Source: Zingiber officinale (taxonomy: Eukaryota; Streptophyta; Magnoliopsida; Zingiberales; Zingiberaceae). Taken from it: 64,000 nucleotides of DNA. The position numbers were made by a program, and so were the translations under genes. The notes under the pieces were generated by a model. It saw only the letters and a list, made by a program, of their open reading frames with translations, was not told the DNA's origin and ran no database searches. Of the stretch, positions 32,842 through 44,180 are shown one piece after another. The stretch is from positions 26,708,302 to 26,772,301 of the forward strand of contig NC_055986.1 in assembly GCF_018446385.1 (NCBI RefSeq), given 5' to 3'. Position 1 is the first letter of the stretch. The number at the start of each line of letters is the position of its first letter.

Positions 32842-34531
32842 TTATTTTAATTCGTTTGTCAAGTTGGTTTTCAACTTCTGTTTTATAGGTTCTGAACGCC
32901 TCTAGGGCTTCGTCTTTACTTCTTAAAAGAAAGACATAACAGAACTTTGTGCAGTCATCGATAAAAGTAATAAAATATTTTTTACCTCCTCTAGTTTGCA
33001 CAAATTTCAAGTCACATAGATCACTATGTATTAACTCTAGAGGAGTTGTTGTCCTTTCCACCGAATGAAAAGGTAGTTTCGTCATTTTCGCTTCCACGCA
33101 CACTTCACATTTGTGTGTTCCGTCAACATTGACGTTTGGTAATAAATTTAATTTGACGAGACATTTGAGAGTATTATTATTCACATGTCTGAGTCGATCA
33201 TGCCATAAATTAAAACACTCAACGACATAGCTGGAAGCATTTATTTTATTATCATCAAAATTTCGGAGTACAGGCATTACAACCATTTTGAATAGACCCT
33301 TTTCTAGGTACCCCTTTCCTACGAAGACACCATTCTTCGTAAGTACAAAGTTGTCTGACTGGAACACTAGCCTAAATCCGGCCTTGACCAATGCCGCTCC
33401 AGAAACTAGGTTCTTACTGATGTCGGGAACATGGAGTACATCAATGAGTGTTATCTCCTTTCCGGACGTCATCTTCAGAACAACCTTTCCGAGTCCAACA
33501 ATTGGCGACGTCGTGAAATTACCCATATAGAGCTTCCTGCCATTTATCGGAGTATACTTGGAGAACATCGCTTTATCGGAACAGATATGACGAGTTGCTC
33601 CAGTATCAATGAACCACTGCTTTGGGTTGGTATCCACCAAGTTGGCTTCAAATACAACCGCAGTGAGATCCAAGTCCTCAAGAGAGGTTGTGACATGATT
33701 CGCAACATCCTTTGGCCCCTTGGTTGGCTTCTTTGGGCGTCTGCAGTCCTTAGATAGGTGTCCTGCCTTTCCACAGTTGTAGTAGGAGCCTTTGAACTTC
33801 TTTGCTTGAGCCTTCTTTTTGAACTGCTTCGGCTTTTTGACGTTCGGCTCGACCAGGTTGGACATATCGTCTATAGTCCGCTTGGTTCCTCTAGAGTCGG
33901 ATAACTTTCGATTATCCTCCTCTATTCGTAGCCTCAGGATCAGGTCTTGCAACCCTATTTCATTTTGCTTGTGCTTTAGGTAATTCTTGAAATCCTTCCA
34001 TGACGGAGGGAGCTTCTCAATTACCGCAGTAACTGCGAATGTCTCGTTCAGCTTCATGCCTTCGGCGTCCAGATCATGCAGTATTAATTGCATATCTTGG
34101 ACTTGAGATGAGACGCTTTTTGAGTCCACCATCTTGAAATCCAGAAACCGACCGACGATGAATTTCTTCAATCCAGCATTTTCGGTCTTGTATTTCTTCT
34201 CAAGGGATTCCCACAAAGATTTCGCCGTCTCCAGAGAACAATATACGTTATATAACGTGTTGTCCAAGGCGTTGAGTATATAATTGCGGCACAGAAAATC
34301 TCCATGAGACCACGCATCGCTAGCAGCCTTACTACCTTCCGTAGCGGCTGGCGTGTCTTCGTGCAAAAATCGTACAAGGTTTAGCGTTGTTAGATAAAAC
34401 AACATCTTCTGCTGCCATCTTTTGAAGTCGGTTCCGGTGAATTTCTCCGGCTTTTCTCCGTGTGGAATGGTTGTCGGAATGGCGGTCGGAACGACGGTCG
34501 GAACGGCCGTCGGAATATTGTTGGTATCCAT
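32831..34531 (-). CDS. copia gag, protease and integrase N-terminal part
   Basis: The ATG at 34531 ([11 protein letters not shown]) lies only 29 nt inside the 5' LTR; the open frame upstream is LTR sequence. Gag has [19 protein letters not shown] and a zinc knuckle ([13 protein letters not shown]) in which the first cysteine is tyrosine. The protease follows with [12 protein letters not shown]. Pre-integrase HHCC (LWHDRLRH ... CEVCVEAK) and integrase with LIHSDLCDL and [12 protein letters not shown] come next. The frame stops at 32831, one base out of step with the following ORF. 566 codons. Confidence 0.88.
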   Translation of the reverse strand: MDTNNIPTAVPTVVPTAIPTTIPHGEKPEKFTGTDFKRWQQKMLFYLTTLNLVRFLHEDTPAATEGSKAASDAWSHGDFLCRNYILNALDNTLYNVYCSLETAKSLWESLEKKYKTENAGLKKFIVGRFLDFKMVDSKSVSSQVQDMQLILHDLDAEGMKLNETFAVTAVIEKLPPSWKDFKNYLKHKQNEIGLQDLILRLRIEEDNRKLSDSRGTKRTIDDMSNLVEPNVKKPKQFKKKAQAKKFKGSYYNCGKAGHLSKDCRRPKKPTKGPKDVANHVTTSLEDLDLTAVVFEANLVDTNPKQWFIDTGATRHICSDKAMFSKYTPINGRKLYMGNFTTSPIVGLGKVVLKMTSGKEITLIDVLHVPDISKNLVSGAALVKAGFRLVFQSDNFVLTKNGVFVGKGYLEKGLFKMVVMPVLRNFDDNKINASSYVVECFNLWHDRLRHVNNNTLKCLVKLNLLPNVNVDGTHKCEVCVEAKMTKLPFHSVERTTTPLELIHSDLCDLKFVQTRGGKKYFITFIDDCTKFCYVFLLRSKDEALEAFRTYKTEVENQLDKRIKIIER

Positions 34532-34560
34532 ATCAGTTTGCAGGAAATATCGTTTACGAC

Positions 34561-35713
34561 TGTTGATCCCCGGGTAGCTTCTGGAGTATGCAAACTGATC
34601 GTCGAGGCTAGTGTTCGACACTATCTCCGTAAACGATATTGCTCCGCTACGGTGCTTAACGGATTGTTGCAATTCGTTCCCAAGATACAACGACGACGAA
34701 CGCCTCGGAATCGTAGCACTCCGACTTCCGAGACCAGCGAACCTTTTAGTAGACTTCTTGGACTCTTGAATGCACAAGATGAGATGAATGCTTGAGGAAG
34801 AGAAGAGAGGATTGAGTAAGTATTCCATCATCTGGAGGGTTCTATTTATACTGAAGGAAGAGGTTGAGTGTCCTTTGGGTGAGTGGATGTGTTCCTTGGG
34901 CTGGATCGATCTAGATCATCTATTCTGAAGGGTTGTAACCCTTCACCAAGCCCACTTCAATCTCATCCATCAGATCTGAGGAGTTGTGACCCTCAGATCC
35001 CGCCTATTGTCATCGGCCATCGGATCTGGATCCATTGATTCGATGCTTCAGATCAAATCTCATCCCAGGCCCTCAGATCGTTACTCTTTGCGATCCAACG
35101 CTCTAGATCGCATCACAAGCGATCCATCATACCTATTTGATCAACGTTGATCAACGGTAGCCATCCATTCCCTAAGTCAACTGTCCAGTCATCTCCCTTT
35201 GCCCACGAGGATGCCGCATAGGTACTGCCACGTCAGGTACGAGCCTGACACGTCACCCGAGTGTCACGTAGGCACTGCAATGTCACCTGGAGCATAAATT
35301 TAAGCTCCTCAATGCTCCTCGCGACGATGCGTACGTGTAAAGTGCCCATTGCGCACGTAGAGGGCTCACAGGTGCGAGCACCTGCTCGCCCTGGGCTAAG
35401 GGGTCACCTGTCCTTTTATTTTTGTGTTAACTCCATTAACACATCTTCATTAATAAGTAGAGAATACACATCGAGAATTTTCGATGTGGAACTATTCTCT
35501 CATGCACTTTATTAATGAATAATAAATGTTATTTTGGGCTGACTTTAAACATTAATTTCTCATTCACCCTTAATCGGTTTTGAGCAAATTAATAGTCTAA
35601 ATCTATCTACGCGAATCGTAGATTTCAATTTTGAAGTCAATTACGACTTTCAACAATTGATGGCTTCCTTCCTCTAAATCGTTTTGGTCCATTTAAGGTC
35701 CCAATATCCAACA
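34561..35713 (-). repeat. 5' LTR of the split copia element
   Basis: 1153 bp. On the minus strand it begins TGTTGGATATTG. A TATA box TATAAATAGA at 34841-34850 precedes the U5 part. A 13-bp inverted repeat links U5 (34628-34640, CGTAAACGATATT) with the leader just outside the LTR (34546-34558). No Met-tRNA primer site is seen after this LTR. Confidence 0.85.
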
Positions 35714-35718
35714 ATAAC

Positions 35719-35925
35719 AACTATTTAATAGTTACTATAGCAATATTATGATAATTTTAACAATGTCAAAAAATATTTTAATTAAATTTAAATAATTTTA
35801 ATCAAATTGTTAAAGTTTTTTTTTTTAAGTGTTGTATCTATAAGTTTTTTGATTGAGATGGAATAAAAAGTATAAAAAATAATGAGATTTTTATTTAAAA
35901 GAAAAGAATATTAAATTACGACCAT
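35719..35925. repeat. Right arm of the palindromic MITE-like element
   Basis: Inverted counterpart of 25960-26191 on the other side of the copia insertion; AT-rich, no gene. Confidence 0.45.
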
Positions 35926-36390
35926 ATGAGAGTGGCAAGGCCGAACAAGAGCATCCGGATCAATTCTCAGCAAAGGTCATTACCAAATGTGATTGCTTCC
36001 TAGACAAACAAGAGCATTCAAAGTCAATTCTCATCAAGGATATTACCAAACGTAATTGATTCCCAAAAAGTCTTGTTGCGGGTGTCTGGTTGCTTGCGCT
36101 TATAGATTTACCCGATGGATGAACCGGAGAAAGACCGTCTATAATTTGAGCATTCTGGATTATCCCCAATAGAAACCCCGTTGAATAAACTCCAAGGTCA
36201 TCCTCATTTTGCCTCTAAAGAAAAATCACAAAGTCCTATGTACACAAATCTTGACCAATCAAGCAGATGGGATCGAAAGAGAATAGCCCTGTGAAATTCT
36301 AAGATTTCCCACTGTAAATAAGTAGTAAAACTAAAAAGATTCAATGTGCACAGTGCTATCTTAGAAAAAAGGGAGAAGCCATCTATCTAT
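35926..36390. other. Spacer and 3' flank of the XRI1-like gene
   Basis: A tandem duplication of about 59 bp at 35943-36062 (AACAAGAGCAT... ATTACCAAA(C/T)G) and then probable 3' untranslated sequence of the minus-strand gene. No other gene. Confidence 0.5.
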
Positions 36391-38179
36391 TCAGCCTTTG
36401 GTTCTTAGAACTGTAATGCTTCCTTTCCCTCCTTCAGTTAGAATCTTGGTCTTCACAATCACAGGCTTCCCGGAAAAAGGCGAGGTTGAATATCCGACAG
36501 CAGTGTCATTGTGCATCTCAATTCTTGGTTTCATTGGTGGAGCATGAATCCGTTGGTTTATGTCTTCCAAAGTCGAGTGTCCTCTAGCTTCGCATGGTTT
36601 GATGAAGGTAAAGGGAATGGCAACAGAGGAAGATAACCTTGTTTTATAATTTGTAGGGGATATTACACCTGAAAAGAAATGCATAACAAGAAAATGATCA
36701 TAGATTCGAAGAGGTTTGAGCACAGAAACATATTAACCGAGCCTTGAATCGAACTAGGAGGATTAACAATGCTACAAAAATACCTCTGGAAATCTTAAGA
36801 GTAGCAGAGTTGATGGGTTTTGGAAAGGCAGTGGTCACTGTATCAGGTTCTCCATTGAGGAAATCTATGAAGAACAAATGATACTGTCAAATATATGTGG
36901 ACAACAGCATCAGGATTCTGAATAGACACCAGTTAGTTCTCTACTAACCTGAAACATCGATAATTGGTTTAATTTGTTCGCTTTTACTGGACGACCTACC
37001 AAGAAATACACAATCAGGTTATGAAAAAAAAAAGAGAAAAACATGTAAAAGAAAAGATGATTCAGTAGAGCAGCAATACATCTCACTATCATTTAAATAG
37101 TTGTCCAGCCACTCATCCAATGGTTGATCCAAGACTTCATTGCTGAACAGAAAACCTTCATCTAGCACAAATTCTCTGATTAGAATTAGCTGTATCATAA
37201 TCCATGTCTGCATTAGTGAACCAAATTATTCAAGGAATAAAACCAATGAAAACCTGAACTTGTTGGATTCCAGTCTAAATTTTCTGACCAAGTATCCATT
37301 GGAGCTGAGTTCTCCTGAACATTAAAATCAAAGCAGGTTGATTCCATTGGTCTAAATGGAATATGATAAGAATTGAGAAAATGGCCTTAGAACTTACTGC
37401 ATCAGCATCACAAGTAAATAAGGCCCGACGTCTCTTCAATCGCGGTTCCTCTTTCTCTTCCCGGAGATTCTTCTTAGCCTTATCTGTCATGGCCTTTATC
37501 AGTTCAAGGGGCTTGAGACAGTCACAATTAGAGGCAAAAGCTGAAGATTGTACCTCTTAAATCCGATATGTCTAAGCCAAGACCAGTGGAATTTGGAATG
37601 GGGGTTTGATTCGGCATGGCATATGACAAACTATCAGTTTTTTGGTTGTTTCCATCCCAAAATCTCTGACGTAGACCTATAGATTTGAGAATACAAGTCC
37701 AAAATATTAATTTTTTTTCAGGGGGGAAAAAATGTTCGAGCAGCGAAGATGAACAACAAACCAAGATGGTAGTCTCTGTACACGCAAGTTTCATCTTCTT
37801 GCCATTGCCACGCATCACTGTCACAAATTCGACATATATAAAGCAAATCCAAGAGTTTTGTATCAAACAACAAGCTGATTCAGATCAGGCCAAGAATGCT
37901 AATGGATTCTATGCTCCAGTAAACATAACTAGATTAGGAAAAAAATATTCATCCGGATTAAACGCGCACAAATCGAAATCAAGAAAAATATGAGAGAGAA
38001 AAACACATGGCAAATCATGAGACCGGATCAAGGGATGGCCAAGATAATACATTCCAGTCGCAGGGGAATAAATTAAATAGGATGGATTGAGGAAGAAGCC
38101 ATCAGAATCTGACGATTCTTTATTACAAAAGATTGGTAAGAAGATCTCACTTGTCGACGATGTTTCGATGGAAGTCCAT
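36391..38179 (-). CDS. XRI1: XRI1-like protein (X-ray induced transcript 1 family), frame broken in exon 3
   Basis: Eight coding exons: 38179-38151, 37817-37762, 37676-37398, 37314-37254, 37173-37080, 36995-36949, 36864-36784, 36668-36391. All junctions are GT-AG and in phase. The protein starts MDFHRNIVDNDAWQWQEDE; WxWQ near the start is a family mark. Later blocks are RFWDGNNQKTDSLSY, EEPRLKRRRALF (basic, possible nuclear signal), LDEWLDNYLNDSE, TAFPKPINSATLKISRG and TKILTEGGKGSITVLRTKG at the C-terminus. Without the frame problem it is 307 aa, the family's size. Exon 3 has one base too many at 37557-37558: as written it stops about 50 codons into exon 3, while the correct frame resumes immediately. 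In Arabidopsis XRI1 is induced by X-rays and needed in meiosis and pollen development. This is either a fresh mutation or an assembly error. Confidence 0.85.
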
Positions 38180-38998
38180 AGCCGTTAAAGAGAAGAGAGA
38201 GCTGTAGCAAAGTTGACTCCTTTCCTTTATGTGTGACTGTGATTCTGGATGTTCGAGCAGCGGAGAAGAAAGGCGATTGCGACGGCACGTTTTCCTCCCT
38301 CTCCGCAACCAATGACCACTCCTTTAATCTATTCATGAATTAACCAACGGTCCTGATTCATGGAACGGAACTCGGATGGAAGCACCACCAGCTGCCCATT
38401 TCCTGGCATTTTCTTTTTCATTATCTATTTTTTGTCCCCACGTTATTTATTTTTTCATTTTTCCTCTTGTTACTTCAAATTATTGCAACCCGCTCCCCGA
38501 CTTGTGGAAACAAAAATATCCCTTCTCCGATGTGTGTGTATATATATTGATTAATATATGTATTTAATTCTTTGAATTGATTAATTTTAAAGATGATAGA
38601 TTTAATCTTATGAAAAAATTTTATTGGGTACATTCGAGAAGTGTAAATGAGCTCTAACAGATGACCCAGTATCATGAATGATTTGAGCACTCCAAGCGTA
38701 TGATACGCACTAGGAGATAATCGAACTCTCATTGTATAAGAGTCCATCTAATTTCTTGCCATCGCATCGAGCCCCGAGGCTTCTCGATTTACTAATGATG
38801 ATAGGCCCATCGCATCAAGCCTCGGGGCTTCTTGGTCTACTAATGACGACAGATGAGGACATCGTTCATCCTCCAAAATATGAGAATTATAATTTTAATC
38901 AAGAAAAATTATTTTATTAATTTGATATCTCCTCTAATTTAATACTTTTAAAAAATAATCTAAAATTTTATTAATATCAAAATATTCTTAATATTTTT
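38180..38998. other. Spacer upstream of the XRI1-like gene
   Basis: Probable promoter and leader of the minus-strand gene up to about 38400; then AT-rich sequence with a short TATATATA run. A 45-bp tandem duplication (CATCGCATC(G/A)AGCC...) lies at about 38760-38852. Near 38710 AGATAATCGAACTCTC could be a decayed SINE B box. No gene. Confidence 0.5.
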
Positions 38999-39860
38999 GG
39001 GTAAAAATCATAGGAGCCCCCCATTTTTCGAATCATCAAAGTAGTATCACATTTTATTTTTTTTATTAAAAGAGTGTCCTAGCCTTATGAAATAACATAG
39101 ATGCCCTCTGACACATGTATGCATCTGACACGTATAATATTATCTTTTTTTCTCGTCTAAATTTTATCACGTTGTAGCAATTATATTCCCGTAGTTACTA
39201 CAAGATTGTAATTGTAACAGCTATGGGTACATAATTGCTATAACGGTTGTTATAGTTATATTAGCTACGAAATCGTACGTAATTGGTATAACTACAATGT
39301 TGTAGTATCTATGAACCTACAACTGCTACAACTACAATCCATGCATAAGAGGAGTTAAGAATTGATTTTTTTTAATTGGGAGAAGAGTCACAATTCCATA
39401 GATAAGTTGCTGGCTTAGAAATCCTAAAGTTTAAATCCTAAAACAAACTAGTAGATGAACTTTTTATTGTGGGCATGTTATATGTTCCAAGTGATTTCAT
39501 GAGTAATTGAATAGTTGTGATATATCCTTCTAACATGATGAGATAATTAAGAAATAGATTCTATATTTGGAATATATTTTTAGTATGAAACATCTTTGTA
39601 ATTCTACTAAAGAAAATATTAACAGAGAAATTTATATGTTCTAAGTGATTCAACAATTAATTGAATAATTATAATATATTTGTAACAATTACAAAATCTT
39701 AGCTGCTATAATATAGTATACTGTTCACTTATAGTAGCTACGATTTTATAACTATTATAATATGATCAGATTTAGACTGAAAAATAGGTAGGAGTGCGCA
39801 TACAGCACGTAGGAGAGCATTTGACTATTTCAGAAAAAATAGGACATCTCATTTTTGCCC
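38999..39860. mobile_element. Mutator-type MITE with 9-bp target duplication
   Basis: Ends GGGTAAAAAT (38999) and ATTTTTGCCC (to 39860) are inverted with one mismatch. The 9-bp AATATTTTT flanks both sides (38990-38998 and 39861-39869), the duplication size of Mutator-like elements. 862 bp, no coding capacity; inside are inverted words around GCTAC/GTAGC and ACTACAA. Confidence 0.7.
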
Positions 39861-39869
39861 AATATTTTT

Positions 39870-40604
39870 TATAGACCAAAATGTTAACTGACTTACTTGG
39901 TTACCAGTAAATACAACTAGTGGGCCGAAATGATAGAATATAGCCCAACCCAGATAGATAGCTGAAGTATACGAAATGCTCTAGGAATTGAGGATAGACA
40001 CGTCGTGCACACAATTTAAGAGAAATCCAAAATAGAAATTAAAAAAAAAAAAAGTACTGGACTGGAATTCTATACCACACTTGCCACTGCAGCAAACTTG
40101 AATAGAAAGTATGGCATCTACAACTTTCAATCTTCTTGCACTTTGCTTCTTCACTGTGAGAACTTGGTAACTAAGAACACATGTATAGTTGGAATCAAAG
40201 ACTTTCTGTAATTTTGTAGTGATACTGGTTAAATGGATATGCATGCTTTAGAGAAAAGCTTGTTCCTCGAATATTTCGACTCATTATGCATGTGCATATA
40301 CAACTGTAAAACGATTAGACAAATTAATCAAGTTTTTGATTCAGCATTGGCACATTCACGAGAGTCTACTAAAGAAGAAATAGATCAGACACATCTGCAA
40401 CATATCTTCCTGCATTTTGATAACCAGTCTTTTCAATACTTGATAGTATAACTACAAGAATGTGTAGAATCGGTCAGGGTACAAAATATATATACGGAAC
40501 ACACAAGAAATATTCATCATAATAAAGCTATGAAGAGAACTTCGAGAACGAAGCTGTTTAAAAGGGGCTTTAGGCTTAAACTTCAGAGACTCTCATATCC
40601 AGTT
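39870..40604. other. Spacer and 3' flank of the RIN4-like gene
   Basis: No gene seen; an A-run at about 40039. The last 150 bases are likely 3' untranslated sequence of the minus-strand gene. Confidence 0.5.
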
Positions 40605-42139
40605 TCACTTTGAGAACCAGCTTAGGCACCCGCATCTCTGCAACAAGAATAAAGATATTCGTCAAACTATGACCGATATTGCAATAAATTTTCTTTGTAG
40701 TGAATATCAAACCATTGCGGTAAAATGGTAGAGTTCATAAAGCTTCATTTGCAAAAGTGAAGCCTCTGTAAGCCTGATTCCTCCTACAATCAGGACAGTT
40801 ATGATGTGCAACAACTACTAGTCAAATGCAATTATTACTGCAGCACATCTAGCTGCTGCATTTGAGGTTTCTCATTGTAAAGATTCGTAGTCTCCACTAC
40901 AAATATGATTGTAAACTAGTCTCTGCAGCTACTTGTTAAGGAAATATGATGTGGTGATGACCTGAGCTTCTGTAGTAGTTTCCGGTTGAATGTTTGGCTC
41001 CGGTGGCTGATACGGGGTTCCTGGAGTTCTTCGATTTTCAGCTATCAACTTGAAGATGCCAGTGTACTTCTCACCGGACGCCGGATCATTCTCATCCCAC
41101 CCAGCAAAAGGTGGCACTGCTACATCATCATGAGAAGGCTGCCATCCAGATAAGCACCATTAGCATAACTGTTTTTTCACTTCCGAATTGGAAATCATGT
41201 CATTTTACCCTCATGTCATTTGCAAGCCTTGCACAATGTTTGAACATGACTTATCGATGAAGAGGTTAAGTTTAGGGTATTTCAGTTGGCAGGCAACAAC
41301 TGAAATCAACTCGATCAAACATGCAACTGCATAATAAAGTTCTAAAGAATATCTTACTGTTGTATTGGCCTTTGATCTAATTCTTCCAGGAGTACCTTCC
41401 GATGCCAACCTCCAGTCTGATGTAGGATTTCTCGCAGCTCTTTCAGCAGGTTTACTCTCACGGTTGCTGTCGTTGTATCTTGTCCATCTTTGCTTGTCGT
41501 CATTATATTTCTCTGGATCTTCATTTCTCTGACGACGTGGATTTGTTGAGGATTTACGAACAACGTCTTCATTGCGCACTGAAGGTCTATCAGTTCGACG
41601 AGAATTTCCACTGCCTCTTCTTGGCTTCGAGTCTTCAGTCTTGGCAGCATCAGTATTAGGCCTAAGCTGTCCGTCTTCGACAAAAGCTTGACCATTTCGG
41701 TTAGTTGGAGTTATCCCTCCAACTTTCCCCCGGGCTTGGTCGAAGAACTGTGTGCGAGGGACGCTTTCAGCAGTGGCCCAGTTGCCTACTTTTGTGTCTT
41801 TCTCCTGTTTTTGCATCCAAAAAGAACCATTAATTCTAAGTGAAGATTAAATTGATGACGAGCTTCTATCGACGTGAGCCAGTAAAGAGAGAGAGAGAAA
41901 ATCAAATTCTAGTTTGGAAATTAATCGAGCAGTTTGCAGAGATCCCACTATATAATTCAGCAAAGCTAACATTTATGAGAAACAGAAAAGGGCAATTGAG
42001 CCGAACTATTTCTCAGGTTAACCAATTCATGAAGACGAGCAAAGTGAGAGATCTTCGCGTAATTGATTCAGCTGCGATGCCACAATGCAGCAAATTTGCT
42101 CCCAAAGAAAACAAGAGGAAGAGAGGGACTCACAGCCAT
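40605..42139 (-). CDS. RIN4-like protein with two NOI (AvrRpt2-cleavage-type) domains
   Basis: Four coding exons: 42139-42134 (ATGGCT only), 41804-41358, 41138-40962, 40637-40605; all GT-AG, all phase 0, giving 220 aa (RIN4 is 211). An N-terminal NOI-like motif, VGNWATAESVPRTQFFDQAR, is near residue 8. The middle is long, charged and probably disordered (many Arg, Asn, Asp). The C-terminal NOI, VPPFAGWDENDPASGEKYT, lies at about 158-176. The end RCGCLSWFSK has two cysteines, as in the acylated membrane anchor of RIN4. RIN4 proteins sit at the plasma membrane, regulate immune signalling and are guarded by NLR receptors. Oddities: the first site lacks the usual PxFG, and the second has PPFAGW instead of PxFGxW. 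The two-codon first exon is inferred from ATGGCT|GTGAGT; confidence there is lower. Confidence 0.82.
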
Positions 42140-44180
42140 TCGGTGGGTTGCGATAGAAAAATAGCAGACGCAAAATTCTCGGAAGCAGCTTCAAGCGACC
42201 TCCTTTTGGGCTTTGTGGTTTCAGAGAGAGGAAGAAAAGAACCATCAACTTGAGTTGGAGGAATAAGAAGCTTGAGAAGATGATAATTAAAAAAAAAAAA
42301 AGATAGATAGATAAATAAAATTGACGGCGGCAACTTGGTCGTTGTTTCGGGACAGATATTCAGATAAGCCCCTCCTAATTAATAAATTTGGTCACGGCCC
42401 TTCTTGTAAAAAAATGCTCAGATCATGTCTCCTCTCATATTTTTGATCAGGGATCCTTGGTCCATTTTTAAGAGGATGAATCAGGGCAGGTAAGATCAGA
42501 AGATCTCGCCTATATATTTTTCTCACATGACATGATAAAAATAATAATAATAAAAAAGCTTACATATATAATTATATAAACTTTGAGCCTTTTTCTATAG
42601 TGTTTGTTTTCTTTTTTAAAAAAAAAAAAACTTTTGTTGCGTTTGCTTTTTAGACTGAATCGTTTGTGGGACTCGGTCAAAATTGATCGGTGGACTTGGG
42701 ATAATTGGATAAATGATTAAATTGAGGGAAATGTATCCAAGCAAGCATTGGAAACATATTGCACTTCATTGGTTAACATTTTTTTATTTTATTAAATATA
42801 TTTGTTTTTTTTTTTGCCACTGTTTTTAACTATTTATGTATATATTCTTGGAGTGAGAGAGAGACGTTTTATTGTAGTTTCCGAGTGAACTCCCAGAAGT
42901 GACAATTTCTTCCTCGAACAAGCCTTCATTGTTTTTGACAGGAATCTTGGCGATTGGCAATTTTCCTGGAGAAAGCATTCATACCTTGTTCTATTCAATC
43001 TGTTTGAATTTTCAACGCGAGGAAAAGAAATTGTTAGGCAATAGTCTGATGATGGCTACCGTGTTTCTTGGATAATTTACCATTAAACAAAAAGAATAAT
43101 AAGAGAAGAAAATTTCAATAAAAATTAAAGAAAAAATTATAAAGGGGTAAAAATAAGGAAAGCGAATTTTAGATATGCTGCTGAATTAAATTTCATGTAA
43201 ATTTCTGAGCTATAAGAGTTAGGAAGTTTATCATACACTTAATCATCGCGTGGACTATCCTTCCTATGCTTGGACTAGTAGCTTTGTCTTTCCCATTTTT
43301 TCTTCCCTGAGAATATTTGGCAAAATTCCAAATTTAGGTGAACAAAAGATGATGGAGACTACCTCCATGGAATTCAAAATTCTTACTTTCGAGATTGAGA
43401 CGAAGGTTGAGAATTCATGAATTTGGTAAGATATATATATATATAAACAGAAGTATTCCAAGTAATTGTTCTAGAAGACATAAATTGAATGGAAGGTCCA
43501 TTTATTTCGCATAAAGTAATGTGTAAAATATTTCTGGGAGCATAGAGGCAAGTTATACTGAGAGAATTGCAATCACAAATAATTAAAAAAATGACAGCGA
43601 AACTATATGCAGATGTAGGTGAAAAACCCGAACATTTATTATAAATTATCTCAATTTAAATGGACTTGGTCAATGAAATGTATGAAGATGCCAAACCCAT
43701 AGCAAAAATGGCTATCAGTGATAACGATGGTATACAGTAGATTAATCGCTAGGCATTCCAGAGCTATAGCTTTCAAGCGTTATGTAACAAGTCATAGAAA
43801 CATTACGTCAGAAGAAACGTACCAAGAATTTTACAGTCTTTACTGATTCCAGAAATAGCTTTCCACTGATGAATAACCTCAACTGGGAACTATTTGAGGC
43901 TTGCATATGAAGCATCAATTGATAGAGGAGAAGACCAAATGATTCTGTGCACATTGTTTACTACAACAGAAATGGAATATATGCATGGTTGAAAAGTTTT
44001 GCCTCAAGAATGCGAACATGAAAACTAGGCTCATGAATATTGATCATACGGGAGAAAAATAAGGTAATAAGATTCATGTGTTACAGGATGACCCAAAACC
44101 ATTGCATCCAAGTTAAAATGGAAAAGAATATCTGAAGAACCATTTTTGATCTCCTCTTGATAAGCTACAGATTAGAAAGA
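42140..44180. other. Spacer between RIN4-like and O-fucosyltransferase genes
   Basis: 42140-42260 is probably the leader of the RIN4-like gene (CT-rich on the minus strand). The rest is AT-rich with A runs and a TA run at 43427-43444. The last 300 bases may be 3' untranslated sequence of the next gene. No further gene seen. Confidence 0.5.

Larger units (their letters stand above)
26197..35713 (-). mobile_element. Ty1/copia retrotransposon, split by a CACTA element
   Basis: Direct LTRs at 26197-26997 and 34561-35713 with ends TGTTGATCC and TCCAACA. Flanking ATAGC/ATAAC (26192-26196, 35714-35718) is a 5-bp target duplication with one mismatch. The minus strand encodes gag, protease, integrase, reverse transcriptase and RNase H. 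There is one frameshift in integrase, and a 3063-bp CACTA insertion at the YVDD box. Without that insertion the element is about 6.45 kb, normal for an autonomous copia. A purine-rich tract (GTGGGGGATT) precedes the 3' LTR. Confidence 0.9.

Noticed and set aside
37514-37600. A very short intron (43 nt) to explain the XRI1 frame problem
   Set aside because: Shorter than plant introns normally are, and removing a single base restores the frame without loss of residues; kept only as a remote alternative.
40605-40637. Alternative frame of the last RIN4 exon (MRVPKLVLKV...)
   Set aside because: The upstream exon ends in phase 0, and the resulting CGC-containing tail is the one expected for the family.
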